A DNA stretch of 51,773 nucleotides from an uncultured Bacteroidales bacterium (GCA_902779165.1 CACZAN010000025.1:52010-103782); one strand, 5' to 3'. Counted from the first letter of the stretch, positions 28,628-36,730 are shown. Program-made: numbers and translations. The notes: generated by a model from the sequence alone, not told the origin.

Positions 28628-28668
28628 AATTCTAACTTATGTTAGTCGTTTTTAAGTCTTATGCGGTA

Positions 28669-28702
28669 CAAAGATAAGTCTTTTCTGAATACGGCGTGCA
28701 AA
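28669..28702 (-). promoter_or_regulatory. Promoter of the GH127-led operon
   Basis: Minus-strand TTTG (28699-28702), a 22-bp spacer, then TATCTTTG (28669-28676), about 42 bp before the ATG. The spacer is a little longer than the usual 19-21 bp. Confidence 0.6.
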
Positions 28703-28800
28703 ATAAGTGTGAAATTTACAAATTTTGGCACAAAAAAGCACCTTTTTCCCTAAAAACAACGCATTTTGCCTCCGAAAAGCAGAAAAAAATTCCGTTTCTG

Positions 28801-28831
28801 TTTGTCCTTTCCACGAAAAACGCTACTTTTG
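28801..28831 (+). promoter_or_regulatory. Promoter of the DUF4332 gene
   Basis: TTTG (28801-28804), 19-bp spacer, TACTTTTG (28824-28831): a textbook Bacteroidetes sigma-ABfr promoter, leaving a leader of about 50 nt. Confidence 0.8.
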
Positions 28832-28886
28832 TCCCGTCTAAAAAATGAACTAACCCCTTTTACCAAACTTTTTAATCAAAAAAACT

Positions 28887-29294
28887 ATGGCTTACAAAAT
28901 CATCGACATTGAAGGCGTGGGCGATGTTTACGCCGAAAAACTGACTGCCGTCGGTATCATCAAAGTTGAGGACCTCCTCGAAAAATGCGCTACCCCGAAG
29001 GGACGTGCACAGCTGGCTGCCGACACCGGTATCAGCGATAAGCTCATCCTGCGCTGGACGAACCATGCCGACCTTTTCCGCATCAAGGGAGTAGGTCCCC
29101 AGTTTGCAGAACTCCTCGAAGCAGCAGGTGTGGACACCGTAAAGGAGCTTCGCCACCGCGTCCCCGAGAACCTGCAGCCCAAGCTCGAAGAAACCAACGC
29201 CGAGAAGAAACTCGTGCGCCGAGTACCCGCTCTCAAGGAAATCATCGCTATGGTAGAACAGGCCAAAGCACTCGAGCCCGTGGTCACCTACTAA
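28887..29294 (+). CDS. DUF4332 (helix-hairpin-helix) protein
   Basis: 135 residues, no signal peptide. Two helix-hairpin-helix-like stretches are visible: IEGVGDVYAEKLTAVGIIKV (residues 8-27) and FRIKGVGPQFAELLEAAGVD (about 63-82). This is the arrangement of DUF4332 proteins, short cytosolic proteins with tandem HhH motifs related to DNA-binding folds. The C terminus is helical and charged. The cellular role is not established, and DNA binding is only suggested by the fold. It has its own promoter and terminator, so it is a single-gene unit. Confidence 0.88.
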   Translation: MAYKIIDIEGVGDVYAEKLTAVGIIKVEDLLEKCATPKGRAQLAADTGISDKLILRWTNHADLFRIKGVGPQFAELLEAAGVDTVKELRHRVPENLQPKLEETNAEKKLVRRVPALKEIIAMVEQAKALEPVVTY

Positions 29295-29324
29295 TCCGTC
29301 TTCTCCCTTCAACATCTAAAATAC

Positions 29325-29359
29325 TCCCACCCCCTACAGCAACTCTGAAGGGGGTGGGA
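29325..29359 (+). terminator. Terminator of the DUF4332 gene
   Basis: Long hairpin with arms TCCCACCCCCT and AGGGGGTGGGA, followed by TTTACATTTCT. Confidence 0.85.
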
Positions 29360-29368
29360 TTTACATTT

Positions 29369-29411
29369 CTAAAAGAATAACTTATATTTATAATATAATT
29401 TATTCTTTTAG
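29369..29411. repeat. Perfect 12-bp inverted repeat, AT-rich
   Basis: CTAAAAGAATAA (29369-29380) and TTATTCTTTTAG (29400-29411) are exact reverse complements around a 19-bp AT-only-like loop. It could be a weak second terminator or a protein site. Confidence 0.5.
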
Positions 29412-29741
29412 TGTAACACATTTCTGTTCGGCTGGAAGGCGCTTAACGCCTGGTAATCTCATCCTGTCTAAATATTTTCCACCAGTTAGTTGAGTATTGC
29501 CCAACTTTTTTCTCTACATCTCTTTCTGAATTATTATAGAATACTGAAAACCAGACAATATTCACATATAGCTTCAAGCATATATTAGCCAAGCGAAAGG
29601 ATGGACTGCGCAAGAGTTGAACCCGGCTTTCCCAAATCTTGAATGTGATCTACAGGGAGCCGATTCTGAAAAAAAATGTTGGATTGCAACTGGCGGAATG
29701 TATTTTTTGGAAGGAACAGAGGCAGGCTGTTTTTTTTTTCG
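29412..29741. other. Gene-free spacer, nothing recognisable
   Basis: About 330 bp without a convincing gene. There is a small hairpin GGCGCTTAACGCC near 29437 and short minus-strand open frames around 29574-29852, which overlap the next gene and have no start or family support. Possibly decayed sequence. Confidence 0.4.
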
Positions 29742-29749
29742 TACCTTTG
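29742..29749 (+). promoter_or_regulatory. -7 box (TACCTTTG) for the DUF4491 gene
   Basis: TACCTTTGCACCG directly after a T10 run, 29 bp before the ATG. No clear -33 TTTG at the right spacing. Confidence 0.6.
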
Positions 29750-29778
29750 CACCGCAAAACTCATAATCGACAAGCACT

Positions 29779-30108
29779 ATGTATTTCACAGGCATGATCA
29801 TAGCCATCTGTACGTTTCTGATTATCGGCTTCTGGCACCCCATTGTTATCAAGACGGAGTACTACTGGGGCACGCGTCCCTGGATTGTGTACCTGATAAT
29901 CGGACTGGCATCCGTCGTGGGTGCGCTGTTCATCGAGAACACGCTGATTTCGGCCGTTGTGGGCGTTTTCGGAGCCTCAGCCCTTTGGGGAATTGGCGAG
30001 CTCTTTCAACAGAAGAAACGTGTAGAGAGAGGCTGGTTTCCCAAGAATCCCAAACGAAAATACACGACTGCCTCCTCCCCCACGCCAACGGAATCTGAAT
30101 CTGAATGA
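29779..30108 (+). CDS. DUF4491 family inner-membrane protein
   Basis: 109 residues with three predicted transmembrane segments: MIIAICTFLIIGFWHPIVI (about 6-24), WIVYLIIGLASVVGALFI (35-52) and ISAVVGVFGASALWGIGELF (57-76). A charged cytosolic tail follows (QQKKRVERGWFPKNPKRK), ending in a Ser/Glu-rich stretch. The hydrophobic pattern, the FWHPIVIK motif and the length fit DUF4491, a Bacteroidetes family of unknown function. It is a single-gene unit between a spacer and the tRNA-Phe gene on the opposite strand. Confidence 0.85.
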   Translation: MYFTGMIIAICTFLIIGFWHPIVIKTEYYWGTRPWIVYLIIGLASVVGALFIENTLISAVVGVFGASALWGIGELFQQKKRVERGWFPKNPKRKYTTASSPTPTESESE

Positions 30109-30214
30109 ACTGTATAGCTATCAGCCGACCTCATCGTGATGATAGAGAGAGCGGCTTTCTCATTAGGCCGTAGTATCTATGCAATCTCAAAATCCTATAA
30201 TTGGGCAAAGAAAA

Positions 30215-30238
30215 AGCCCTAATTAATCAATTAGGGCT
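30215..30238 (-). terminator. Terminator of tRNA-Phe
   Basis: Perfect 10-bp arms AGCCCTAATT / AATTAGGGCT around a 4-base loop. On the minus strand it is followed by TTTTCTTTG, and it begins 3 bp beyond the tRNA 3' end. Confidence 0.88.
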
Positions 30239-30240
30239 TG

Positions 30241-30313
30241 TGGTGTCACCAGGAATCGAACCGGGGACACAAGGATTTTCAGTCCTTTGCTCTACCAACT
30301 GAGCTATGACACC
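30241..30313 (-). tRNA. tRNA-Phe (GAA)
   Basis: Full cloverleaf on the minus strand: acceptor GGTGTCA/TGACACC, D-arm with AGTTGGTAGAGC, anticodon stem AAGGA/TCCTT with loop CTGAAAA (anticodon GAA), T-arm with GGTTCGATTCC, discriminator A. The CCA end is not encoded. 73 nt. Confidence 0.96.
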
Positions 30314-30383
30314 AGGTCGCGCACGAAAAGGTGAAATTTGCCTTTTGGGAATCCTCAATGGCGTTCCTTTCGTTTTGCGGGTG

Positions 30384-30415
30384 CAAAGGTAGGTGTTTTT
30401 CTTGAATCTTGCAAG
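30384..30415 (-). promoter_or_regulatory. Promoter of tRNA-Phe
   Basis: Minus-strand TACCTTTG (30384-30391) with a near-match to TTTG (CTTG, 30412-30415) after a 20-bp spacer. Confidence 0.6.
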
Positions 30416-30485
30416 AATTTGCTAAAAAAACTTTGTTTGGAATGAAAAAAAGTGCATTTTCTTTCGCTATTTGCCAAAAACGTTG

Positions 30486-30493
30486 TACCTTTG
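30486..30493 (+). promoter_or_regulatory. -7 box (TACCTTTG) for tRNA-Pro
   Basis: TACCTTTGCACCCGC, 55 bp before the mature tRNA. The expected -33 position has no exact TTTG. Confidence 0.55.
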
Positions 30494-30547
30494 CACCCGC
30501 AAACAGGAAGTGAACGCTGTTTCTCGGCGTTTTTTCCGTGCGAGCTT

Positions 30548-30620
30548 CGGAAAGTAGCGCAGTTGGTAGCGCACTACGTTCGGGACGTAGGGGTCGGGCG
30601 TTCGAGTCGCCTCTTTCCGA
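30548..30620 (+). tRNA. tRNA-Pro (CGG)
   Basis: Cloverleaf with C1:G72 typical of tRNA-Pro: acceptor CGGAAAG/CTTTCCG, D-arm GCGCAGTTGGTAGCGC, anticodon stem CTACG/CGTAG with loop TTCGGGA (anticodon CGG), T-loop TTCGAGT, discriminator A. CCA not encoded. 73 nt. Confidence 0.95.
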
Positions 30621-30631
30621 CGCAGAAAAAA

Positions 30632-30666
30632 AGTGAGAGGGCAGTCCAATGGACTGTCCTCTCACT
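30632..30666 (+). terminator. Terminator of tRNA-Pro
   Basis: Long stem AGTGAGAGG-g-CAGTCCA / TGGACTG-t-CCTCTCACT, followed by GTCTTTATGCTTTCTTT. Confidence 0.88.
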
Positions 30667-30743
30667 GTCTTTATGCTTTCTTTACGTTAACCTTACGATG
30701 ACCATAGGCTATCCTGACCATAACCCTACGTTGACCTTACATT

Positions 30744-30822
30744 GGCCTTACGATAACCATATGTTGACTCTACGTTGGCCTTACGATAACCATATGTTGA
30801 CTCTACGTTGGCCTTACGTTGT
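30744..30822. repeat. 33-bp tandem repeat, about 2.4 copies
   Basis: The unit begins GGCCTTACGATAACCATATG at 30744 and repeats at 30777 with a partial copy from 30810. Degenerate relatives extend left to about 30690 (CCTTACGATGACCATAGG). It lies between the tRNA-Pro terminator and the 3' end of a convergent gene. The + strand open frame through it has only repeat-derived residues and is not called as a gene. Confidence 0.8.
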
Positions 30823-30832
30823 AGAATAGCTA

Positions 30833-31213
30833 CTACTTCTTCTGGATTTCATCAAGCAGCGTCCTTAATTCATCGATTTCCTTCTGAGCAGGTTGCTCGT
30901 TCTGGAGGATGAATCGCATCATTTCGATGAAAGAGCCCTTGAAGAAGACGTCCTTGGCTGGAGCGAAATAAATCTTGGCATACTCCATTTCGGAGATGGC
31001 AGCCTTGAAGTGAAGTTTACTTTGTTTCTTGCGACACCTGACAAATCCTTTGTTGGTCAGTATTTTTAGGAATGTAGCCAACGTGGTGTAAGCGGGCTTT
31101 GGGTTCTCGTACTTCTCGAGGATTTCCCCCGTGAAAGCACTCTGCTCCGGAAGATTCCATAGGATGCTCATGACCTGGAACTCCGAACGTGTTAGTTGTT
31201 TAATTTCCCTCAT
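30833..31213 (-). CDS. BlaI/MecI/CopY family transcriptional repressor, without its usual sensor partner
   Basis: 126 residues. The N-terminal winged-helix domain shows the BlaI pattern: LTRSEFQVMSILWNLPEQSAFTGEI, PAYTTLATFLKILTNKGFV (recognition helix region) and the wing CRKKQSKLHFKAAIS. The C-terminal helices (FIEMMRFILQNE...EIDELRTLLDEIQ) are the dimerisation/cleavage region. In beta-lactam or copper systems BlaI is cleaved by an adjacent BlaR1/M56 metalloprotease. No M56 gene lies on either side here: downstream is the convergent tRNA-Pro unit, upstream a DUF3108 gene. So its inducer is unknown, and it may act with a partner elsewhere. The 180 bp before it would hold its operator. Confidence 0.9.
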   Translation of the reverse strand: MREIKQLTRSEFQVMSILWNLPEQSAFTGEILEKYENPKPAYTTLATFLKILTNKGFVRCRKKQSKLHFKAAISEMEYAKIYFAPAKDVFFKGSFIEMMRFILQNEQPAQKEIDELRTLLDEIQKK

Positions 31214-31294
31214 TGTTGGTGAATTTAGTTGAATTTATGGGATGTTTTGGTTGAATATAACCAGGTTCTGTTTGCAAAAATAGTCTTAAAAGCT

Positions 31295-31314
31295 CACAAT
31301 CTTTACTGATTGTG
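31295..31314 (-). terminator. Small hairpin between the DUF3108 gene and the BlaI-like gene
   Basis: Arms CACAATC (31295-31301) and GATTGTG (31308-31314). The minus-strand reading continues AGCTTTTAAG. It could be a terminator for the DUF3108 gene or an operator for the repressor. Confidence 0.4.
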
Positions 31315-31393
31315 GATTTTGTTGTACAGTCTATGCGCAGTTTTAGCATTTTTTTTCTTGCGGGTCAAAATACAGCAAGAATTTTAAGAGGCT

Positions 31394-32257
31394 TTAACGT
31401 TTTGTGGGCGTTGAGATAATGGATGCCTGCGGATTTCTTAAGTTTTCCGCCTTCGTAAGAAATGCCTTTGCAGTTCCAAATCGCAGAAAGAGGTCGAGAC
31501 GTACGGGGGTATGATTGTCGTCGTCGGTGATGTAGAAGGTGACGACCTCCCTCTCCTTCTTATCGTTGTACTCGACGAAGGAGAATACAAGGCATCGATA
31601 TACGATGCCTGTCTGTTCCATCTTGAAGTTCTTCTTGCCGCGGTAGATGAGTGTTTCGAGCTTTACATGGCTGCCGTCGGCCATATAGAACTGGAGTTTC
31701 TGACCATCGGTGAACTGGGTGGGGTCAAACGAACGTGCCCGCAACAGCATGGACACCATATCGTAGACGCATTCCAGAGTGTAATAGGTAGTGTCGCTAA
31801 CGTGGCCGCGGTAGTTGAGGAAGCGCTGTTTGAGGTTGGTGCGGCCGCCGGAATAATTGTACCATACCTCATCGACATTATAGCGCTTGCCCTCGCGGGC
31901 GCCCTTGCGGTAGTAGAGGGGCACAAGGTCCGGCCGGACGAAGCTGAGGAGGGTGTCGCGCATCATAAAGAACTTGTCGGTGCGCTTGCTGCCTCGTGTG
32001 ATGAGGTGGCATCGAAAGGCCTGTTCGCCGCCGTATTTGGTCTGGCTGATATTGAGGTTGGCTGTGCCAGCCTTGATCCAGATGAATTTCCAGTTAAAGT
32101 AGAGTTGGTACTCGAGGTCCTCTCCTGCCACGAAGGCCGTATTCTCCATGGAGCACTGGGCCTCGCAAGGAGCTGAGCAAAAGAATGGTAAGGCACTCCA
32201 GAGAAGGAACAATCCGATTCGCAGACGTGAAGGAGCTTGTACGTAGGACTTCATCAT
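31394..32257 (-). CDS. DUF3108 domain protein, exported
   Basis: 287 residues with an N-terminal hydrophobic signal (LRIGLFLLWSALPFFCSAPC). The body follows the DUF3108 pattern: FVAGEDLEYQLYFNWKFIWI, KAGTANLNIS, LYYRKGAREGKRYNVDEVWYN, DMVSMLLRAR, and LFLRFGTAKAFLTKAENLR at the end. DUF3108 proteins are periplasmic or outer-membrane-facing beta-barrel-like or lipocalin-like proteins of unknown function, common in Bacteroidetes. The start overlaps the stop of the upstream lipoprotein gene (ATGA at 32254-32257), so the two are translationally coupled and likely act in the same envelope process. Confidence 0.87.
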   Translation of the reverse strand: MMKSYVQAPSRLRIGLFLLWSALPFFCSAPCEAQCSMENTAFVAGEDLEYQLYFNWKFIWIKAGTANLNISQTKYGGEQAFRCHLITRGSKRTDKFFMMRDTLLSFVRPDLVPLYYRKGAREGKRYNVDEVWYNYSGGRTNLKQRFLNYRGHVSDTTYYTLECVYDMVSMLLRARSFDPTQFTDGQKLQFYMADGSHVKLETLIYRGKKNFKMEQTGIVYRCLVFSFVEYNDKKEREVVTFYITDDDNHTPVRLDLFLRFGTAKAFLTKAENLRNPQASIISTPTKR

Positions 32258-34227
32258 GATTTCTTCCTATTTTTGCCCAATTGGGCCTCACGTTCCTTGT
32301 TGCGTTCGCGTATTTTCTTTTCCTTGTCTGGTTTCTGCTTGATGAGTTTGGCGGGCTTCTGCTTCATAGCAGGCACGCTGTTGAGGTTCCAGTCCTGATT
32401 GACTTCCCACTTGGCTTTCAAGGGAATAGGCTTATTATAATAGTAAACGGGCTCTGGTGCTCGACCCAGGTCATATTCTCCTGTGGTCCACTCGCCGTTG
32501 CCGTCGCTGTCAACAAAACAGCGCAAATAGTAATCCATAGGACGGAGGAAGAAGAATTCTGCCAAGCCCTGTGCGTTGGTGGTGGCCGCACGGAGGGGTT
32601 TGTCGCCCGCCGTGAGCAGCTGGACTACGATGCCTGAATCGGCAGGGTTCATCTGGATATAAAGAGCACCATACTCTTCCTCCTTGCGCACTCGGAAGTC
32701 CATCTTCAGCATCTCGTTGGAGTGTCCGAGGGCACCCTGAACGGCTGCGCTGTCGAAGGTGAGCTGGTAGGACTGGCCGTAGTTCCATTCTGCAAAGAGT
32801 TGATATTGCCTGGGTGAGCCTTCCACGCGTTCGAACTCGAATGGCGAGTCCTCCCACGTCGTATCGACCTTCACCTGGAATCGAACGGCCAAGGAGTCAA
32901 TGCTGTCTATAGGTTCTGAGAAGGTGATGATCGGGTACTGGTCGGGGTCTACGGCTCCCGAAGGCTTACATTCTGCCGTGAGGTGGGTGACGAGGAAGGG
33001 ATTCTCCTCGGGCGGCAGGTTCTTGTTTCGTTTCTGTTTCTTCTTGTATTCCTTCTCCCACTTGTCGATCTCTTCCTGAAGGTCTTTCAGCTGCTTGGCG
33101 CGCGTCAGCTTGGACGGAAGCTCCACGGTGTCAGTTTTCCACACCAACTGATGCAGCGTGTCAGTATCAAGGTAGGTGAGCTCGAAGATCATGGAGTCAC
33201 AGTAGGCTATAGTAGTATCTGTAATCCAATAGGTTATAGTATCATTCCCTATCGAAGGTTCGATGATGAATCCTCCGTCGCCCTCAAAGCTGAGTCCCTG
33301 GATGATGGGCAACGTGTCGGCAGGGGCAGTGAAGAAGAGGGTGAACTTCTCGGGCACCTCGCGCACCTCCTTCAGGCGGTGGCGGTCCTGCCCGTCTTCG
33401 AGGAATGCGCGCAGCACAATCTCATCGGGGAGGAAATGGGTGTAGTGCACTGGTTGGATGCTGTCGTAGTGGGTGCTGTCGCGCCACATGGTATCGAGGC
33501 GGATATCAGGCTTGCAGGTGCTTTCGAAGAGGAGGGTGTCGAAGGCTACGAGCTCGCTCTTCTGGCTGAAGCGGAAGTCATTGTCCATGTCCTTCAGCGC
33601 AAAGGCACGATAAAGGCGGTCGCGGGCCACCCCCTTGATGACAAAGTATCCACTGCCGTTGGTGCGGCTGACGCGGTCAAAGGGACGAGTACGCAGCACG
33701 CTGTCGGGCACGATACTGTCTTCATTCACGGCATAGAGTCCTACCAGAATGCCCTTAATCGGCTCAAGGTCAGCAGCATTAACAACATAGCCCGAGACCT
33801 GCATTGTGTCAATATCTTCGCCTGTAGAGAAGGAATACGTATAGTTTCCCATCGGATTTCCCTCGTTGTTGTCCACAATGGCATCAGAGAAGTCAATGGT
33901 GTAAGTGGTATTGGGGCGCAGAGTGTCGAAGAGTTCAATCTTGATGCGTTTTCCGTCGGCACGCACGTTTGCCATCTCTTCCTGTGGCGGCGAGACGACC
34001 ACTTTCTCGCTGGCATTCTCAATTTTGATGAACTCGTTGAAGTAAATAGTGATTTTCTTCTTGTCGGAATTGACCGTCTGGTTCTCAGGCAGAGCGCGCA
34101 CCACCTGTGGCGGCGTCTCGTCAAAAGGCCCTCCATCGGGATTTCCCAAGCTGGCGCAAGCAGCGATGAGCGTGAAAAACGAAAGGGTGAACAGTGAAAA
34201 AATAAGAGAAGATGTCCGAAAAGACAT
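32254..34227 (-). CDS. Large Ig-like (Big_5) lipoprotein
   Basis: 657 residues from the ATG at 34227. This start was chosen because a lipoprotein signal begins there (MSFRTSSLIF...FTLIAAC, lipid on the Cys); the frame is open 25 codons further upstream. After the signal, GNPDGGPFDETPPQVV and a Big_5-type Ig-like domain (KKITIYFNEFIKIENA...TYTIDFSDAIVDNNEGN) are characteristic of a conserved Bacteroidetes lipoprotein. Further beta domains follow, including ISGYV-like carboxypeptidase-regulatory segments (VSGYVVNAADLEPIKGILVGLY). The C terminus is very basic (KPDKEKKIRERNKEREAQLGKNRKKS). Role inferred: outer-membrane-anchored structural or envelope protein, coupled to the DUF3108 gene. Confidence 0.87.
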   Translation of the reverse strand: MSFRTSSLIFSLFTLSFFTLIAACASLGNPDGGPFDETPPQVVRALPENQTVNSDKKKITIYFNEFIKIENASEKVVVSPPQEEMANVRADGKRIKIELFDTLRPNTTYTIDFSDAIVDNNEGNPMGNYTYSFSTGEDIDTMQVSGYVVNAADLEPIKGILVGLYAVNEDSIVPDSVLRTRPFDRVSRTNGSGYFVIKGVARDRLYRAFALKDMDNDFRFSQKSELVAFDTLLFESTCKPDIRLDTMWRDSTHYDSIQPVHYTHFLPDEIVLRAFLEDGQDRHRLKEVREVPEKFTLFFTAPADTLPIIQGLSFEGDGGFIIEPSIGNDTITYWITDTTIAYCDSMIFELTYLDTDTLHQLVWKTDTVELPSKLTRAKQLKDLQEEIDKWEKEYKKKQKRNKNLPPEENPFLVTHLTAECKPSGAVDPDQYPIITFSEPIDSIDSLAVRFQVKVDTTWEDSPFEFERVEGSPRQYQLFAEWNYGQSYQLTFDSAAVQGALGHSNEMLKMDFRVRKEEEYGALYIQMNPADSGIVVQLLTAGDKPLRAATTNAQGLAEFFFLRPMDYYLRCFVDSDGNGEWTTGEYDLGRAPEPVYYYNKPIPLKAKWEVNQDWNLNSVPAMKQKPAKLIKQKPDKEKKIRERNKEREAQLGKNRKKS

Positions 34228-34337
34228 GGGCCTCTTCCCCGAGACCATGTCCCGGAGTTTCAGCATACCGCAAATCAGATATTCTTTATTATTTACTTTC
34301 ACTGAAAACGAATTCTTTTAGTATTAACTTTCTGTCG

Positions 34338-35846
34338 CTATGCGTTCAGTTTCAGCATCTGCTCGATATTCTCACGACTATTACTGAGTCGCGGAACCTT
34401 GTGCTGCCCTCCCAGTTTCCCCCGGCTGCGCAGCCAGTCGTTGAAGAGTCCCTGACGGGCAGGGATGATTTCGAGCTCCTGGAGGGTGATGTCCTTGTAG
34501 CGCTTAGCCTCGTAGTCGGAATTGACGGTCTGCAGCGCATGGTCCAGTTCGTCGGCAAAGCGCTTGAGGTCGTCGGGTTGGCGCGAGAATTCGATGAGCC
34601 ACTGGTGGCGACAATGTCCCTCGCGGTCCATAAAAACGGGAGCCGCAGTATACTCCAGCACCTCAGCCCCAGTGAGCCGACAGGCTTCCTGCAATCCGCG
34701 CTCAGCATTGTCAACGATGAGTTCTTCGCCGAAAGCATTGATAAAGAACTTCGTACGTCCGGTAATGATGAACTTGTAGGGCTGGACAGAGGTGAAGCGA
34801 ACGGTGTCGCCAATCAGATAGCGCCAGAGTCCGCTGCTGGTGGAGATTACCATGGCATAGTTCTTGCCTGTCTGCACCCCCCACAGCGGCAGCACTGTGG
34901 GATGCTCGTTGTTCAGTTCGTCGAGTGGAATGAATTCGAAGAAGACTCCATAGTCCAGCATCAGTAGCAGCGAGGGGTCAAGAGGGTCGCTCTGCACGCC
35001 GAAAAATCCCTCGCTGGCATTGTAGGTTTCGAGATAATGCATCTGCGGAGTACGGATGAGCCGCAGGTATTGTTCGCGGTAGGGCGCAAAGGCCACTCCA
35101 CCATGGAAGAACACTTCGAGGTGGGGCCACACTTGATCAATGGTCTCACAGCCAGACACTTCGAGCACGCGGTGGAGCACCGACAGCATCCATGAGGGAA
35201 CTCCGCTGAGATTGGTGACGTCTTTCTTCAGTGCTTCGTGGGCAATACAGTCGCGCTTCTGTTCGAAGTCCGAGAGCAGCGCCGTCTGCTTTTTCGGCAC
35301 ACGAACGACGTTCACCAGTGGGTTCACGTTCTCAATGAGGATTGCACTGAGGTCGCCCACCAACGAACCTTTCACATTGTAGTTCGGAGCATGAGAGCCG
35401 CCAAGGATGAGTGCACGGCCGTCGAAGAGACGGCTGTGGGGGTGATGGTGGAGATAGCAGGCTACCGAGTCGCTGCCACCTGCATAATGGGTGTCCTTCA
35501 GAGCCTGAGCAGAAACCGGAATAAATTTGCTCTTGTCGTTGGTGGTGCCGCTGGATTTGGCATACCACTTCACGCGTCCGGGCCACAGGATATCGGTTTC
35601 GCCGTGGCGCATCCGATCGATGCTGTCCTTCAGGTCCTCGTAGTTACAGATAGGGGTGGAAGCCGCGAACTGCTCGTAGGTGTGAATGTCGGAGAAGTGG
35701 TGGAGGCGTCCCCATTCAGTGTCCTTTGCTGATGCCAAAAGTCGTCGGAGCACCTGCATCTGCAGAGCCTCGGCCTGACGCCCGAAGGATTCTATCCTCC
35801 CATAGCGGCGCTCGAAATAGGGTTTTAAAAAGTATGTTAAGCTCAT
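34338..35846 (-). CDS. GH3 auxin-responsive-promoter-family (acyl-adenylate/amide synthetase-like) protein
   Basis: 502 residues from the ATG at 35846. The frame can be extended to a TTG at 35912, but that lies upstream of a good promoter. The GH3 fold motifs are present: YAKSSGTTNDKSKFIPVS (ATP-binding P-loop-like), DGRALILGGSH, LSGVPSWMLSVL, LEVFFHGGVAFAPYREQY, ETYNASEGFFGVQ, and DTVRFTSVQPYKFIITGRTKFFINAFGEELIVDNAE. In plants GH3 enzymes join amino acids to acyl hormones through an acyl-adenylate. The bacterial substrates are unknown. It lies just after rnc and acpP-fabF and before an envelope lipoprotein gene, so a role in acyl or envelope chemistry is plausible. Confidence 0.92.
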   Translation of the reverse strand: MSLTYFLKPYFERRYGRIESFGRQAEALQMQVLRRLLASAKDTEWGRLHHFSDIHTYEQFAASTPICNYEDLKDSIDRMRHGETDILWPGRVKWYAKSSGTTNDKSKFIPVSAQALKDTHYAGGSDSVACYLHHHPHSRLFDGRALILGGSHAPNYNVKGSLVGDLSAILIENVNPLVNVVRVPKKQTALLSDFEQKRDCIAHEALKKDVTNLSGVPSWMLSVLHRVLEVSGCETIDQVWPHLEVFFHGGVAFAPYREQYLRLIRTPQMHYLETYNASEGFFGVQSDPLDPSLLLMLDYGVFFEFIPLDELNNEHPTVLPLWGVQTGKNYAMVISTSSGLWRYLIGDTVRFTSVQPYKFIITGRTKFFINAFGEELIVDNAERGLQEACRLTGAEVLEYTAAPVFMDREGHCRHQWLIEFSRQPDDLKRFADELDHALQTVNSDYEAKRYKDITLQELEIIPARQGLFNDWLRSRGKLGGQHKVPRLSNSRENIEQMLKLNA

Positions 35847-35854
35847 TTTGGGTG

Positions 35855-35885
35855 CAAAAGTACTGTAAAATGAGCGTATCACAAA
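35855..35885 (-). promoter_or_regulatory. Promoter of the GH3-family gene
   Basis: Minus-strand TTTG (35882-35885), 19-bp spacer, TACTTTTG (35855-35862). The -7 box ends only 8 bp before the ATG, so the mRNA leader would be nearly absent. Confidence 0.75.
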
Positions 35886-35908
35886 ATCCGCAGGCTTAAA
35901 AAGTGTTA

Positions 35909-36730
35909 TCAAGCCTCCGGAACGAGTGCAACAGGCTCTTCTTCCTGTGCTGTTCGCACTGCTTTTGCATCAAAGATAGCCTGCAAAAGCTGTTTGTCGG
36001 ACTTCAGCACCTTCAGCGTCTCGCGCGCCGCATTCTGATGGCTCTCCTTCTTGGAGTAGCCCTTGCCGCTCTCGCAGTCGAGGCCTTCGATGACCACGCG
36101 GGTGATGAAAACGGGCGAGTTGCGGTTCTCACGCTGTTCCTCTACAATCCGGAACTCCAGCTGCATGCGATTCTTCTGCGCCCATTCGATAAGCTTCGAC
36201 TTGAAGTTCACCTCTTTCTTGGCCACATTTTCGAGGTTCACGAGCTGTCCGAGAATCCTGTTGCGCATGAAATGCATGCATGCATCATAGCCCCTATCAA
36301 GATAGATAGCTCCCACCAGGGCCTCAAAAGCATTGCCGCCCATGTAATTGTTGTGGGTGGTAGAATGGCTGTTGCTACGGATAAGACGGTCGAGTCCCAT
36401 CTCGCGGGAGAGCTGATTTAGCGTGTCGCGCTGTACGAGTTTGCTACGGGTGTTGGTCAGGAATCCTTCGCGCTGTCCCTTAAAACGGTGATAGAGCAGG
36501 TCGCTGGTGATGGCCTCAAGGATAGCATCGCCCAGAAATTCCAGGCGCTCGTTGTGCTCCGGCATCCCCTTCTGGCCACGGTTGGATGCGGACTTATGCA
36601 GCAGTGCGAGCTTGTAGTACTTAATGTGGTGAGGATAGAAGCCCAGGATTTCACGAAAAGCCGCATAAAGCTCCTTATCCTTGCGGAAAGGAAGCTTTAT
36701 GCGGTCTATAGGATTGGATTTCAGAAACAC
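35909..36730 (-). CDS. rnc: Ribonuclease III
   Basis: 273 residues. The start is GTG at 36730: the frame has a stop (TAA) a few codons upstream and no ATG that keeps the domain whole. The RNase III catalytic domain (~20-160) carries the signature NERLEFLGDAILEA with the metal-binding Glu and Asp, plus NAFEALVGAIYLDRGYDA. The C-terminal ~75 residues form the double-stranded-RNA-binding domain (FKSKLIEWAQKNRMQLEFRI, KGYSKKESHQNAARETL). It cuts double-stranded RNA in rRNA and mRNA processing. It follows fabF by 52 bp, as in the common acpP-fabF-rnc operon. Confidence 0.97.
   Translation of the reverse strand: MFLKSNPIDRIKLPFRKDKELYAAFREILGFYPHHIKYYKLALLHKSASNRGQKGMPEHNERLEFLGDAILEAITSDLLYHRFKGQREGFLTNTRSKLVQRDTLNQLSREMGLDRLIRSNSHSTTHNNYMGGNAFEALVGAIYLDRGYDACMHFMRNRILGQLVNLENVAKKEVNFKSKLIEWAQKNRMQLEFRIVEEQRENRNSPVFITRVVIEGLDCESGKGYSKKESHQNAARETLKVLKSDKQLLQAIFDAKAVRTAQEEEPVALVPEA

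Noticed and set aside
29574-29852. Small minus-strand gene before the DUF4491 gene
   Set aside because: It overlaps the DUF4491 start and its promoter, and no family or signal is recognisable.
30452-30829. + strand gene across tRNA-Pro and the 33-bp repeat
   Set aside because: It runs through the tRNA and its terminator and ends in repeat-encoded residues.
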